Below, piece after piece: positions 12,992 to 23,491 of a stretch of DNA of 64,000 nucleotides. The stretch lies in contig CAVMBN010000197.1 in assembly GCA_963678705.1 (NCBI GenBank), positions 248,001 to 312,000 on the forward strand, in the 5' to 3' direction. Position 1 is the stretch's first letter, and each line of letters begins with the position of its first letter. This DNA is from Panorpa germanica. Its lineage: Eukaryota; Arthropoda; Insecta; Mecoptera; Panorpidae. The notes beneath the pieces were generated by a model. That model was given only the letters and a program-made list of their open reading frames with translations. It was not told where the DNA came from and ran no database searches. The translations under genes and the position numbers were made by a program.

Positions 12992-12992
<1 letters not shown>
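12476..12992. other. Non-coding segment with an inverted repeat and a repeat tail
   Basis: Arms at 12627-12643 and 12762-12778 (GGTAACGATGTCGAGTT against AACTCGACACCGTTGCC) form an imperfect inverted repeat around a ~118-bp loop. The last ~50 bp (CGCCGTTTAGAAGATACCA onward) recurs at about 40359-40390, so this is the tail of a dispersed element. No gene is seen. Confidence 0.55.

Positions 12993-12993
<1 letters not shown>

Positions 12994-13036
<43 letters not shown>
12994..13036. repeat. (TA)n microsatellite, left flank of element A
   Basis: About 21 TA units directly abut the left terminus of element A. Confidence 0.95.
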
Positions 13037-13037
<1 letters not shown>

Positions 13038-13039
<2 letters not shown>

Positions 13040-13060
13040 CCAGCTATCATTTTGACGTCC
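13038..13060 (+). repeat. Left terminal inverted repeat of element A
   Basis: This 23-bp terminus begins ATCCAGCTATCATTTTGA. It is identical to the start of element B (18282) and is the exact inverse of both right termini. Confidence 0.9.
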
Positions 13061-14131
13061 TTTTATTAACCCTACAATTTGGCGTCTACTAGAAGGAGCG
13101 GCACTAGACAAGAAATTGTTGAAGTATATAGCACTATTTATGTATTATGTTGTATGTATGGGTCAAAACTTCAAGATATTGTAAAATTAAAGTATTCAAA
13201 AAAACTTTTATTCAACCGACAGATTGACGTCCTTTCATATTGTGTGCAATTGGACTTCCATGCGCGTATATATTTTCATTCAATAGACAATTTGACGTCC
13301 TGCGACGTTGCCACTGTATTATGCATGAACTTGACCTGGATTTATCTTTGTTCTCAATTGAATAAGGTATTGCGGGTTTTTCATATCTATTCAAAGCGTT
13401 TCTGATTCTTGTATGACGACCTAAACTTATCAATTTGTTCTTTCAATTCATCTATGTAAAAAAAAGATAGTTATAATGATAAAATAATTAGTGTTTTATT
13501 AAATATAATTCAAAGTTATATTATAAAATAATATGGCAGTCCATTAAGGATGAAGTTATTTATTTAAATTATCCAGTTTAATCCTGCTGAACACAGTTTC
13601 GTGTATTGAATGTCTTACATAACAAATGTTATCTTACACTTAAACCTAATTTCAACGTTTGTGGTTGAGATTTCGATTTTTTTAATCAGGTAAACATTAA
13701 ATACATGTTTAATATATATTTAATGATTACCTAATATACCACGTTTTGTGACTAATTTTAGAATTTTTTTAAAATAAGATAAGTTAGATTAGCTCTTTAC
13801 AAATTAACAAATTAATAAAATGTATTAAGAAGACCGATTACGATTATGTAATCTTAAAAACATCTCTTGAAGGATGAAGGGCTTCTATAAAATAAGACAG
13901 TTTTAGGCAAAATATTATTATATTTTAAGTCAATAGGTTTTAAGTAAAATGTTACATGAATGTTATGTAGTATTTATGTTTTGTGTTTAGTGGGATAATA
14001 CTATTTTAATACATATGATAATAAATTTGAAAAAACTAAATTATTACATTCAAGCTTAGACATCATTTATGACTTTAACAGTCGTTATAATTTACAGATA
14101 GAAATCTTTTATTTTACATCATGCATCATTT
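13061..14131. other. Subterminal non-coding region of element A (gene 3' side)
   Basis: No gene is supported. Variants of a TTTGACGTCC motif, which is part of the terminus, recur near 13075 (TTTGGCGTCT), 13222 (ATTGACGTCC) and 13290 (TTTGACGTCC). The first ~340 bp stays open in one frame in both A and B, but it starts without ATG in near-identical DNA and is better read as subterminal repeat. Confidence 0.6.
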
Positions 14132-17100
14132 TCAAAAAGGCATATTATTTTTTTTATACTGATTTTGGACAAACACTTTAATTTTGAGCCATGACTTGTT
14201 ATTAAGTAACTTTGGATGTTGACTTATAATTGCATCACATTCAGGTTTTTTAGGAGGTTTCTTTTCTTTGATGTGCATTTTGAAGAAAGACTTCACGACT
14301 GTCTTCTGTTCATCAGTCCACGGAACAAGTACTCGGTTGTTTTATTTAATAGGTATTTTATTTAACTCATTTGTAGAACTGCATTCATTTGAATCGGTTT
14401 CGAACAAAATATCTTCTTCTGTACTATCATAATCATTATCATGATCCTGCATGTCGGATGATAATAAATCATCATCCATATTTATTTCAATTTCATCAAG
14501 AGCCTTTCCTTTGTACTGAGCGGCTGTTCCCTTTTCCATAAGTAATAATAATTTTGAAATCTTTGCAGTTTGGTAAACATCATCTGGCAGTCTGTATGAT
14601 TTTCTGTGCACTGCCGACGTGTGTCCCATGAATGTTGATATCTGCTCAATGTCATTTTCTGACATGTTAAATAATTGGGTTATTGTAGCCAAATGCTTCC
14701 TAAGTCTGGTGCAAGTTATTGCTTCTGGATTTTTAGTACCGCAGGCACTTGCGTATTTTTTAAGCACCTTATAACCGTATATTGGTGTTTTTTCATTAGC
14801 TTTTGCAAATAAATAAGGATTCGTTATATCAAGAAAATTAAATCTGTTCTTTAATAATAAATTAATATGGTCTTGAACATCTACACTAAATAAAACTGGT
14901 ACACCACGACCTCTTTTACCTTTAATTACAATGCGTTTAAATTTTTGAAGTAATATTGTCTCAGTCGGTGATAAAACTGAATCAAATTCTTCATAATTCT
15001 TCTGCGTGTTTGTTTCTGACATTTCGTAGTAATGTAATGGTAACCTTTGAAGTTCTCCAGGCCTTTTTCTATTAAGTAAAATTACTCTACAGAATATGGT
15101 TTCTAATAAGTTGTTATAAGCCAATTCATCTTTGTTATTTGCTATAAGTTTTGAAGCTGCGTCATTACCTATATCAATTAAATATTCCTTCAATAATTTC
15201 AAATCCGATGCCAATGGCATAAGAGTAATTTTGTTCATTTTTTGCATATTTAAGTCAATGGCTGCTTGATTTGATATTTCATATTTCCAGTGAGATTCAA
15301 AAAGTTTAATCATCGTTTTTAAATCAGCTTCTGCGTTTGCTGTGGGAATAGTTGCATAAACATCTTTTCTTTTAAGTGCATACACAATTGCAATTTCACA
15401 ACATTGCTTTAAAGATGTGCCTATGTTCATTGCGTATGTAGGAGATTTAAATACTTCTTTATGTTCGTCATATTGTGCAACAAGTTTTGTAGCTTTCACG
15501 AAAAAATCAAAATGTTGTGGTTGCAAAGCATTAAATAAATTTATGATATTAGGCTGAAGGTTTTTAATTTCTAATAATATTCTCGCTAAATCTCTCATCT
15601 TTCTGGAAGTGACATTAACAAAATGTGCCTCCCTATGTATTTTTATGTATCTGGCTCCAAAAGCACAAATAAGTTTATCGGATTTTGCGCATAATGAAAC
15701 ACTATCAGCTCTCATTCTGGGAAATACTTTTTTTCTTAATTCTTCATCAATTCTCAAATGTATAGTCAAGCACGTTTGTGCATCAGTTTGAGATCCTGAT
15801 ATTTTTCCTGGATTTTGTCGACAATTTTTTCTGTGCCTCCATAGTTGCTTTTTAGAGTAATATCCCAAACAATAACTGCAAGGTAGATAGTTTGTCACAT
15901 TTGTTAATTGTGACTTTTTCATGGGTTTCATACAATTTTCGGAATTAATTGCAAAATTACCCTTTTTTCGTAATAAAGCTAGTAAATTGTTTCTCTCCTG
16001 GCTTTTAACCGGCAGTGACATAATTTTTTGGACTTCTATTTCTGAGCAATGATTTCTTATTATATGTCTGGCAAAGTTCAGAACAAGATTGTCACAATAC
16101 AAAACAATTATCTCGTCCACGAACCCTTTTAACTGTTTGCTTTCCCTTGCTTCCCGAAGTGACAGTTTGTCCGCCCTCAAACGATTCTTCGTTGGTCGAT
16201 ATTTGTGAATTAGGTAAGGATAATTCTGAAATTTCAGAAAATATCTCACAGCCTTTTGAATCATGATTTCTATTTAGAGAGTGTCGTTCTTTGCATCTGC
16301 GAGTTACAATTTCATCATTATCATCATCACTGTCCTCCTTCTAGAATTTAAAAAATTGTAATAATTATAATCAATTCTAAGTAATCTACAATATTCAATT
16401 AGGTGGTTGCATAAACAATTGTTTGATAATAATATTATCTAATTTAGTAAAATCGCATTGCAGCTCCGAATGAAGTTGAAAACAATTACAATATTGTTCA
16501 ACAGTAGGAAAGTAGGTTTTTAAAAATAAATATCAACATTTTATTTTGCAGACCAAAGCAATGAACATATATAAATGTTTTCGACATATGCACGACAAAC
16601 ACTTAAGTAATTTAGCATTTTTGCAAAAACATAAATTAAGAAAATTCAATTAATATTACAACTTTACTTCATCTGGAACAAACTCTGGATCCTTGTCAGA
16701 GTCATAATAAACTGAAGAAACTTCGTCTTCAGAAATTGAATTTAGATGTTGATCTTTAGAAATCTCCTCAAAACAAGGTTGGTTTAAATTCAGATTTTGA
16801 TCGTCTGCAATTTCCTGAATGCACGGTTGGTTTGAATTAAGATGTTGATCCTCAGAAATTTCCTGAAAGCAAGGTTAGTTTCATATTATTCAGTTAGAGA
16901 ATAAACGCAGTGGTCACTTATGGTGGTACTCATGGGTTTGAAAAATTTAATTTTTTTTTTTATCTAATTGTAAACACGTAAAATTATAATAATTTTATCA
17001 TAAACGAACCTTATTTTCTCTAGAAACACTGTTGGTGGTGTGTACCATCACTACGTTAGGCTGATGGATACCTAAAAGATCACAATTTTTTTCAAAATAA

Positions 17101-17664
17101 TGAAAAAGAATACTATCTTTAATGTTTTTCTATATAAATTAAGTAAGTGAACATTTCTACATACTTTAAAAATTTAAATTAAAAGGAATTTAAAGTTTTT
17201 TTTTAATTTTCTGACTTCATTGAAAAAAAACTACTCATTTCTCGGCTAGTTTACCAGCTTTCAGAAAAGTATCAATTGCGTGCCGAAAAATAAGTAGTTT
17301 TTTTTTGAGGACAAGTCAGAAAATTTAAAGAAAAACCTAAAACCTCTATATCTTCCTATAAACCGTTCATTTCCGACTCCCAGTTGATGGAAGTCAATTT
17401 GCTGCAAATGATTTCTACTATTATCACTTTTAAGAAATATGTCAAATTACCAATCACCCTGTTATACGTGATATTTATTATTTTATATAAAAACATTAAG
17501 CGCCATTGGACGCCAATTCAGCAGTGTAGTAGCGAATATAAACTCATATAACATTTAAATATACACTAATTTCTAATAAATTACTAGAATCTACATTCAA
17601 GATATTTAATAAACAATCACTTACCTGCCAAAGCCAAAATTTTTAGACTTCTTGCGTTATTCAT
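14132..17664 (-). pseudogene. Crypton-like tyrosine recombinase gene, copy A (4 exons, frameshift and stop)
   Basis: Exons on the minus strand: 17664-17625 (ATG, donor GTAAGT), 17071-17010 (donor GTTCGT), 16862-16668 (acidic, degenerate repeats of an EISEDQHLNSNQPC type) and 16340-14132. Phases agree at every junction. Exon 4 encodes two zinc-finger-like motifs (C-x2-C..H-x4-H; CSYCLGYYSKKQLWRHRKNC), a helical region, and a tyrosine-recombinase domain. Counted from the ATG at 16264, catalytic candidates are R399 (NRKRPGEL), K448/K450 (IKGKRGRG), R522 (TRLRKH), H548 (FMGHT) and Y557. A Myb/SANT-like tail (VPWTDEQKTVVKSFF) ends at 14132. Defects: one extra base near 16100 in the first zinc finger, and AAA to TAA at 14342-14344 just before the Myb part. 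An intact protein would be about 834 residues. Inferred role: cutting and rejoining element DNA in the nucleus. Confidence 0.8.
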
Positions 17665-18150
17665 TTCACAAAACGTTTTTACTGTCATTCAATCACAAAA
17701 TATAATATACTAAAAATGGGGATTCCCGAACTAACAAGTAGCACAAGCGGACGCCATATGGCTAGCGTATGAATGCGATGGGTATTAGTAACATAGCTTT
17801 ATTCAACAGTACAAGTATTTTACACTCTGCAGTAGCAAACACAACACAATACCACAGACGCTGTTGCCATATCTGCAGACGTCATTTACGCTGTTACATG
17901 AAAGTAAATATACACTCCGCGTATATAGAACTGCGCCAAATGCGGAAATTCCGTGAACTATAATTATACACTTTTTTTCATTCTACTATCAAAATGGCTT
18001 CCTCAGTTTTTTCAAAATATTTCAGCAAATATTTCATTGTGACGAAACAGAATTGGTTTTACCTTTAGCCATTAGTATAAGTTACATATTTTTTTCAATA
18101 TTTGAGTCGTAGATGTTATGAGAATCTTTTAACATGCAATTGTAATTTGG

Positions 18151-18167
18151 CGTCCGGTATACGGACG
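18151..18167. promoter_or_regulatory. Conserved imperfect palindrome near right end of element A
   Basis: CGTCCGGTATACGGACG is an almost perfect palindrome centred 76 bp from the element end, on the gene-5' side. The same spacing and pattern (GTCCG..TAT..CGGAC) occur in B (21538-21554) and in the diverged C (21853-21867). It is a candidate recombinase-binding or crossover site, or promoter element. Confidence 0.6.
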
Positions 18168-18212
18168 TCCAATTGCGATGGACGCCAAATTAAATGTAAA
18201 TTGTCAATTGAT

Positions 18213-18231
18213 GGACGTCAAAATGATAGCT

Positions 18232-18235
<4 letters not shown>
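18213..18235 (-). repeat. Right terminal inverted repeat of element A
   Basis: It is the inverse of the left terminus over 23 bp and abuts the (TA)n tract shared with element B. Confidence 0.9.

Positions 18236-18281
<46 letters not shown>
18236..18281. repeat. (TA)n between elements A and B
   Basis: About 23 TA units are the only DNA between the right end of A and the left end of B. Confidence 0.95.
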
Positions 18282-18283
<2 letters not shown>

Positions 18284-18304
18284 CCAGCTATCATTTTGAC
18301 GTCC
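18282..18304 (+). repeat. Left terminal inverted repeat of element B
   Basis: It is identical to 13038-13060 and directly follows the TA tract. Confidence 0.9.
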
Positions 18305-19375
18305 TTTTATTAACCCTACAATTTGGCGTCTACTAGAAGGAGTGGCACTAGACAAGAAATTGTTGAAGTATATAGCACTATTTATGTATTATGTTGTATG
18401 TTTGGGTCAAAACTTCAAGATATTGTAAAATTAAAGTATTCAAAAAAACTTTTATTCAACCGACAGATTGACGTCCTTTCATATTGTGTGCAATTGGACT
18501 TCCATGCGCGTATATATTTTCATTCAATAGACAATTTGACGTCCTGCGACGTTGCCACTGTATTATGCATGAACTTGACCTGGATTTATCTTTGTTCTCA
18601 ATTGAATAAGGTATTGCGGGTTATTCATATCTATTCAAAGCGTTTCTGATTCTTGTATGACGACCTAAACTTATCAATTTGTTCTTTCAATTCATCTATG
18701 TAAAAAAAAGATAGTTATAATGATAAAATAATTAGTGTTTTATTAAATATAATTTAAAGTTATATTATAAAATAATATGGCAGTCCATTAAGGATGAAGT
18801 TATTTATTTAAATTATCCAGTTTAATCCCGCTGAACACAGTTTCGTGTATTGAATGTCTTACATAACAAATGTTATCTTACACTTAAACCTAATTTCAAC
18901 GTTTGTGGTTGAGATTTCGATTTTTTTAATCAGGTAAACATTAAATACATGTTTAATATATATTTAATGATTACCTAATATACCACGTTTTGTGACTAAT
19001 TTTAGAATTTTTTTAAAATAAGTTAGGTTAGATTAGCTCTTTACAAATTAACAAATTCATAAAATGTATTAAGAAGACCGATTACGATTATGTAATCTTA
19101 AAAACATCTCTTGAAGGATGAAGGGCTTCTATAAAATAAGACAGTTTTAGGCTAAATATTATTATATTTTAAGTCAATAGGTTTTAAGTAAAATGTTACA
19201 TAAATGTTATGTAGTATTTATGTTTTGTGTTTAGTGGGATAATACTATTTTAATACATATGATAATAAATTTGAAAAAACTAAATTATTACATTCAAGCT
19301 TAGACATCATTTATGACTTTAACAGTCGTTATAATTTACAGATAGAAATATTTCATTTTACATCATGCATCATTT

Positions 19376-20743
19376 TCAAAAAGGCATTTTTTTTTTTTTA
19401 TACTGATTTTGGACAAACACTTTAATTTTGAGCCATGACTTGTTATTAAGTAACTTTGGATGTTGACTTATAATTGCATCACATTCAAGTTTTTTAGGAG
19501 GTTTCTTTTCTTTGATGTGCATTTTGAAGAAAGACTTCACGACTGTCTTCTGTTCATCAGTCCACGGAACAAGTACTCGGTTGTTTTTTTTAATAGGTAT
19601 TTTATTTAACTCATTCGTAGAACTGCATTCATTTGAATCGGTTTCGAACAAAATATCTTCTTCTGTACTATCATAATCATTATCATGATCCTGCATGTCG
19701 GATGATAATAAATCATCATCCATATTTATTTCAATTTCATCAAGAGCATTTCCTTTGTACTGAGCAGCTGTTCCCTTTTCCATAAGTAATAATAATTTTG
19801 AAATCTTTGCAGTTTGGTAAACATCATCTGGCAGTCTGTATGATTTTCTGTGCACTGCCGACGTGTGTCCCATGAATGTTGATAACTGCTCAATGTCATT
19901 TTCTGACATGTTAAATAATTGGGTTATTGTAGCCAAATGCTTCCTAAGTCTGGTGCAAGTTATTGCTTCTGGATTTTTAGTACCGCAGGCACTTGCGTAT
20001 TTTTTAAGCACCTTATAACCGTATATTAGTGTTTTTTCATTAGCTTTTGCAAATAAATAAGGATTCGTTATATCAAGAAAATTAAATCTGTTCTTTAATA
20101 ATAAATTAATATGGTGTTGAACATCTACACTAAATAAAACTGGTACACCACGACCTCTTTTACCTTTAATTACAATGCGTTTAAATTTTTGAAGTAATAT
20201 TGTCTCAGTCGGTGATAAAACTGAATCAAATTCTTCATAATTCTTCTGAGTGTTTGTTTCTGACATTTCGTAGTAATGTAATGGTAACCTTTGAAGTTCT
20301 CCAGGCCTTTTTCTATTAAGTAAAATTTCTCTACAGAATATGGTTTCTAATAAGTTGTTATAAGCCAATTCATCTTTGTTATTTGCTATAAGTTTTGAAG
20401 CTGCGTCTTTACCTATATCAATTAAATATTCCTTCAATAATTTCAAATCCGATGCCAATGGCACAAGAGTAATTTTGTTCATTTTTTGCATATTTAAGTC
20501 AGTGGCTGCTTGACTTGATATTTCATATTTCCAGTGAGATTCAAAAAGTTTTTTCATCGTTTTTAAATCAGCTTCTGCGTTTGCTGTGGGAATAGTTGCA
20601 TAAACATCTTTTCTTTTAAGTGCATACACAATTGCAATTTCACAACATTGCTTTAAAGATGTGCCTATGTTCATTGCGTATGTAGGAGATTTAAATACTT
20701 CTTTATGTTCGTCATATTGTTCATAAATGCATGCAATATTCAT
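19376..20743 (-). CDS. Crypton-like tyrosine recombinase, N-terminally truncated copy B (455 aa)
   Basis: This is an intact frame whose first eight residues come from the replacement segment, followed by the homologous region from QYDEHKEVF (copy A residue 264 of the long frame). Zinc fingers are absent. The recombinase domain keeps all candidate catalytic residues: R144 (NRKRPGEL), the lysine in IKGKRGRG, R267, H293 (FMGHT) and Y302. The Myb/SANT-like C-terminus (VPWTDEQKTVVKSFF to KKKKMPF) is present, with no stop at the place where A has one. It could encode an active core, a dominant inhibitor, or be unexpressed; no promoter is evident in the 415-bp segment. The usual His of the HxxR box is not visible (T-R-L-R instead). 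Confidence 0.75.
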   Translation of the reverse strand: MNIACIYEQYDEHKEVFKSPTYAMNIGTSLKQCCEIAIVYALKRKDVYATIPTANAEADLKTMKKLFESHWKYEISSQAATDLNMQKMNKITLVPLASDLKLLKEYLIDIGKDAASKLIANNKDELAYNNLLETIFCREILLNRKRPGELQRLPLHYYEMSETNTQKNYEEFDSVLSPTETILLQKFKRIVIKGKRGRGVPVLFSVDVQHHINLLLKNRFNFLDITNPYLFAKANEKTLIYGYKVLKKYASACGTKNPEAITCTRLRKHLATITQLFNMSENDIEQLSTFMGHTSAVHRKSYRLPDDVYQTAKISKLLLLMEKGTAAQYKGNALDEIEINMDDDLLSSDMQDHDNDYDSTEEDILFETDSNECSSTNELNKIPIKKNNRVLVPWTDEQKTVVKSFFKMHIKEKKPPKKLECDAIISQHPKLLNNKSWLKIKVFVQNQYKKKKMPF

Positions 20744-21135
20744 ATTTATATATCAATATCTTGCCTTTATTTTTAATTAATGTTAGTTTTAAGATTTCTA
20801 TGTTTTAATTCATTTATATTTTATGCCTATTTGTTTTTATACACACATATATACTTCTCGCTTTGGGCAAACGATACTATTTCTTATGTAAACATCCTTT
20901 GTTTATATGAGTCACCGCTCTAGGGTTCCACACTACGTAAATGTTTCCGATTCTTTCTTATTAACTCAAACCTGGAACGTAACGCACGCTTTAACCTATT
21001 AGTGCATATACAAAAAATAATAATTACACATATTATTATACATAACTAAAACCGCGAGTTACATTTACTTAGTGTCGTAACTAGTATTTTTATCAATTAA
21101 AATATTTAATCAATTTATATGTAATTCAATATGGC
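20722..21135. other. Replacement segment unique to element B
   Basis: This 415-bp stretch is absent from A. It supplies the ATG and first residues of the B frame. It has a slightly less AT-rich centre, and I recognise nothing in it. Confidence 0.6.
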
Positions 21136-21537
21136 GGACGCCATATGGCTAGCGTATGAATGCGATGGGTATTAGTAACATAGCTTTATTCAACAGTACA
21201 TGTATTTCACACTCTGCAGTAGCAACCACAACACAATACCACAGACGCTGTTGCCATATCTGCAGACGTCATTTACGCTGTTACATGAAAGTAAATATAC
21301 ACTCCGCGTATATAGAACTGCGCCAAATGCGGAAATTCCGTGAACTATAATTATACACTTTTTTTCATTCTACTATCAAAATGGCTTCCTCAGTTTTTTC
21401 AAAATATTTCAGCAAATATTTCATTGTGACGAAACAGAATTGGTTTTACCTTTAGCCATTAGTATAAGTTACATATTTTTTTCAATATTTGAGTCGTAGA
21501 TGTTATGAGAATCTTTTAACATGCAATTGTAATTTGG

Positions 21538-21554
21538 CGTCCGGTATACGGACG
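21538..21554. promoter_or_regulatory. Conserved imperfect palindrome near right end of element B
   Basis: It has the same sequence and the same 76-bp distance from the terminus as in element A. Confidence 0.6.
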
Positions 21555-21599
21555 TCCAATTGCGATGGACGCCAAATTAAATGTAAATTGTCAATTGAT

Positions 21600-21618
21600 G
21601 GACGTCAAAATGATAGCT

Positions 21619-21622
<4 letters not shown>
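21600..21622 (-). repeat. Right terminal inverted repeat of element B
   Basis: It is the exact inverse of the left terminus and is followed by (TA)n. Confidence 0.9.
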
Positions 21623-21664
<42 letters not shown>

Positions 21665-21727
21665 AGCTATCATTTTGATCTATCTTTGATGCTATCATTC
21701 AGCTATATATATATCCAGCTATCATTT

Positions 21728-21782
<55 letters not shown>
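21623..21782. repeat. (TA)n tracts with two stray terminus fragments
   Basis: Two 18-bp copies of the A/B terminus (ATCCAGCTATCATTTTGA at 21661 and 21713) lie between TA tracts without an attached element body. They look like footprints or failed duplications of element ends. A TA tract of about 26 units leads into element C. Confidence 0.85.
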
Positions 21783-21788
<6 letters not shown>

Positions 21789-21806
21789 TCTATCATTGTA
21801 GCGTCC
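21783..21806 (+). repeat. Left terminal repeat of element C
   Basis: It matches the A/B terminus at roughly 17 of 23 positions, keeping CTATCATT and GCGTCC. Confidence 0.65.
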
Positions 21807-21852
21807 ATCAATTGACCATTTTCATCAATTGTTGCGACCGCTGAATTATGGG

Positions 21853-21867
21853 GTCCGAATATCGGAC
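21853..21867. promoter_or_regulatory. Conserved imperfect palindrome near left end of element C
   Basis: GTCCGAATATCGGAC is centred 77 bp from the element end, on the gene-5' side. The arms equal those of A/B while the flanks differ, as expected of a functional site kept during divergence. Confidence 0.6.
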
Positions 21868-22633
21868 GCAGTAATGTAAACCAATTTACTTCATAAGTTT
21901 ACTACTCTTAAACATATTTTACCAAATTCTCTCTATACCTATCTGATAGTGTATTTAGTTGGCTATTTGCAACTATCTGTTTAAGTCGGAAAATATTTGA
22001 AATGAAGTAGATATACCAGTAAATGTAAAAAAACAGCGGAGCTGATAATTGATTTGGATGAATGGATAATATTCATTCTTAGTTCAGACAAATTCCGCTT
22101 GATCAATATACAGCGCCTTTGTAATTATGTATAATATGAATAATATCGCGTCCATGGTATCGGCATCCTCGCATATTCACAGATGCATGGCTGTTGATGT
22201 ATGAGTGTATGTGTGTATGAGTGTATGTGTATGACGATGAGTCATATCGAGAACAGTAGATCTCTGAACAGTAGTTCTCAGAACGAGTTTTTATTATCAT
22301 TATTTGATATACAGTTTCACAGTACAGTGGTGTTTTTTAAATATATTAAGTGTATAACAGTTAAATATGAATCCTGCTTCCAGAGCTTACAAAATACTAT
22401 CAAGTATTAATCAAAATATTCCAGGTAAGTTATTTATAGTATTTAATTTATCATATTATGTTTGTAAAAATATGTTTGTGAAATATGTGTAATCATGTTG
22501 GCGCCAAAATTTTCTTAGTTAATAAATACTATTATTATAGTATTTATTTTATTTTTATTATAATGTTCAATTGTTTAATTGTATTATTACTACATCAAAA
22601 TTAAAATTAATAATAATAATTAATCAAAAAAAA

Positions 22634-22858
22634 TTACGTATTTTATTTTAGCGCCAAATACTACTTTTTTTTAGATAATGTGTTTTAAAGCTATTGGTTA
22701 CTTAAAAAGAATTTTTTTTATATTAAAAAAGTACCTCGTAAGAAATGGGATATGGAAATAAATGCTTTTTTACAAAAAAAAATATTTAAAAAAAACTCCT
22801 CTTCGAAGGCTCGAACGCTAGTCCTCTTGGGTCAGATGCATGTGTTTTACCCACTAGA
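22634..22858. repeat. Left half of first copy of a 451-bp tandem duplication
   Basis: It is the same sequence as 28575-28799. It was separated from its other half (28350-28574) by the Jockey insertion. Confidence 0.85.
22827..22858. repeat. Target-site duplication, left (32 bp)
   Basis: It is identical to 28318-28349 and flanks the Jockey element. It contains TTTTACCCACTAGA, part of the tRNA-like sequence. Confidence 0.85.
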
Positions 22859-22875
22859 GAGGGGAACTATCAGAA

Positions 22876-22902
22876 AACTTGCCCCCCCCGGGGGGGCAAG
22901 TT
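22876..22902. repeat. GC-rich palindrome in the Jockey 3' UTR
   Basis: AACTTG, eight C, seven G, then CAAGTT form an almost perfect 27-bp palindrome, about 20 bp from the element's 3' end. In RNA it would be a strong hairpin next to the site where reverse transcription starts. It stands out in an AT-rich region. Confidence 0.7.
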
Positions 22903-23491
22903 CACCAATATGTGTACGGTCGGTATGGGCGGATCATCATTTAGAGCCCCTACCCTGCCAAAGAAGTTAAGCCCATTTTATGTAATAGATGCAGTGCCGG
23001 AAGGATACGCCCTCCATAACCTGCGATAGTAAACTTTTGAAAATAACATGGAAAAGAATTAGAAAATTAGTTGACATACCTGCTTAAAACAATTTAACGC
23101 CATCCTTTGGACCGGACGGACATTTCACGATAATATAGCAATAATAATAAAGCTAAGAAGTCTGATTAGGGGTTGTTTATAAACAATATTTGAAAAACGC
23201 CTTGCAAATATCAGATATGCAACCAATTGTACACCTTACGTGCACAATTTGAAGTATATCATAATATTTGCAGTGACATAATTTTGACAAGTGATTTATA
23301 TGTAAAATGGTTAAAAGTACACAGACTAAAGTTATAAAACGTAACTTTGCTATATGTCCAATACAGCGTGAGACGAAATAGGTGGATATAGAAAATCCAG
23401 TTACAGTCAGTATGCACCAATGTCGAAATAATCTGACCAACTTATAATAGTCCAGAAGAACTATTATAAATTTATCGTCATTGATTTTTTC

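Larger units (their letters stand above)
13038..18235. mobile_element. Element A: TIR-bounded tyrosine-recombinase element (5.2 kb)
   Basis: The element is bounded by inverted termini starting ATCCAGCTATCATTTTGA on both sides and lies between two (TA)n tracts. Inside is one minus-strand, four-exon recombinase gene (14132-17664). About 1.07 kb of non-coding DNA lies on its 3' side and 0.55 kb on its 5' side. Element B directly to the right is a near-identical but internally rearranged copy, and element C is a divergent relative. The protein resembles Crypton-type recombinases, but Cryptons are generally described without inverted termini, so the classification is open. Confidence 0.8.
18282..21622. 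mobile_element. Element B: internally rearranged copy of A (3.3 kb)
   Basis: It is bounded by the same 23-bp termini (18282-18304 and 21600-21622). It matches A almost base for base from the left end to about 20721 (A 15476) and from about 21136 (A ~17745) to the right end. About 2.27 kb of A, covering the zinc fingers and exons 1-3, is replaced by 415 bp of unrelated DNA. The near-identity implies recent origin by duplication or transposition into adjoining TA repeats. Confidence 0.85.

Noticed and set aside
13079-13405. A 108-codon plus-strand frame, repeated at 18323-18649
   Set aside because: It starts without ATG, overlaps the subterminal motif repeats, and its conservation is explained by A and B being near-identical DNA. 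It has no protein-like features.
22926-22985. Possible 5S or other ribosomal RNA fragment (GCCAAAGAAGTTAAGCCC)
   Set aside because: The short likeness to the 5S motif does not extend on either side, and the stretch lies in the Jockey 3' UTR.
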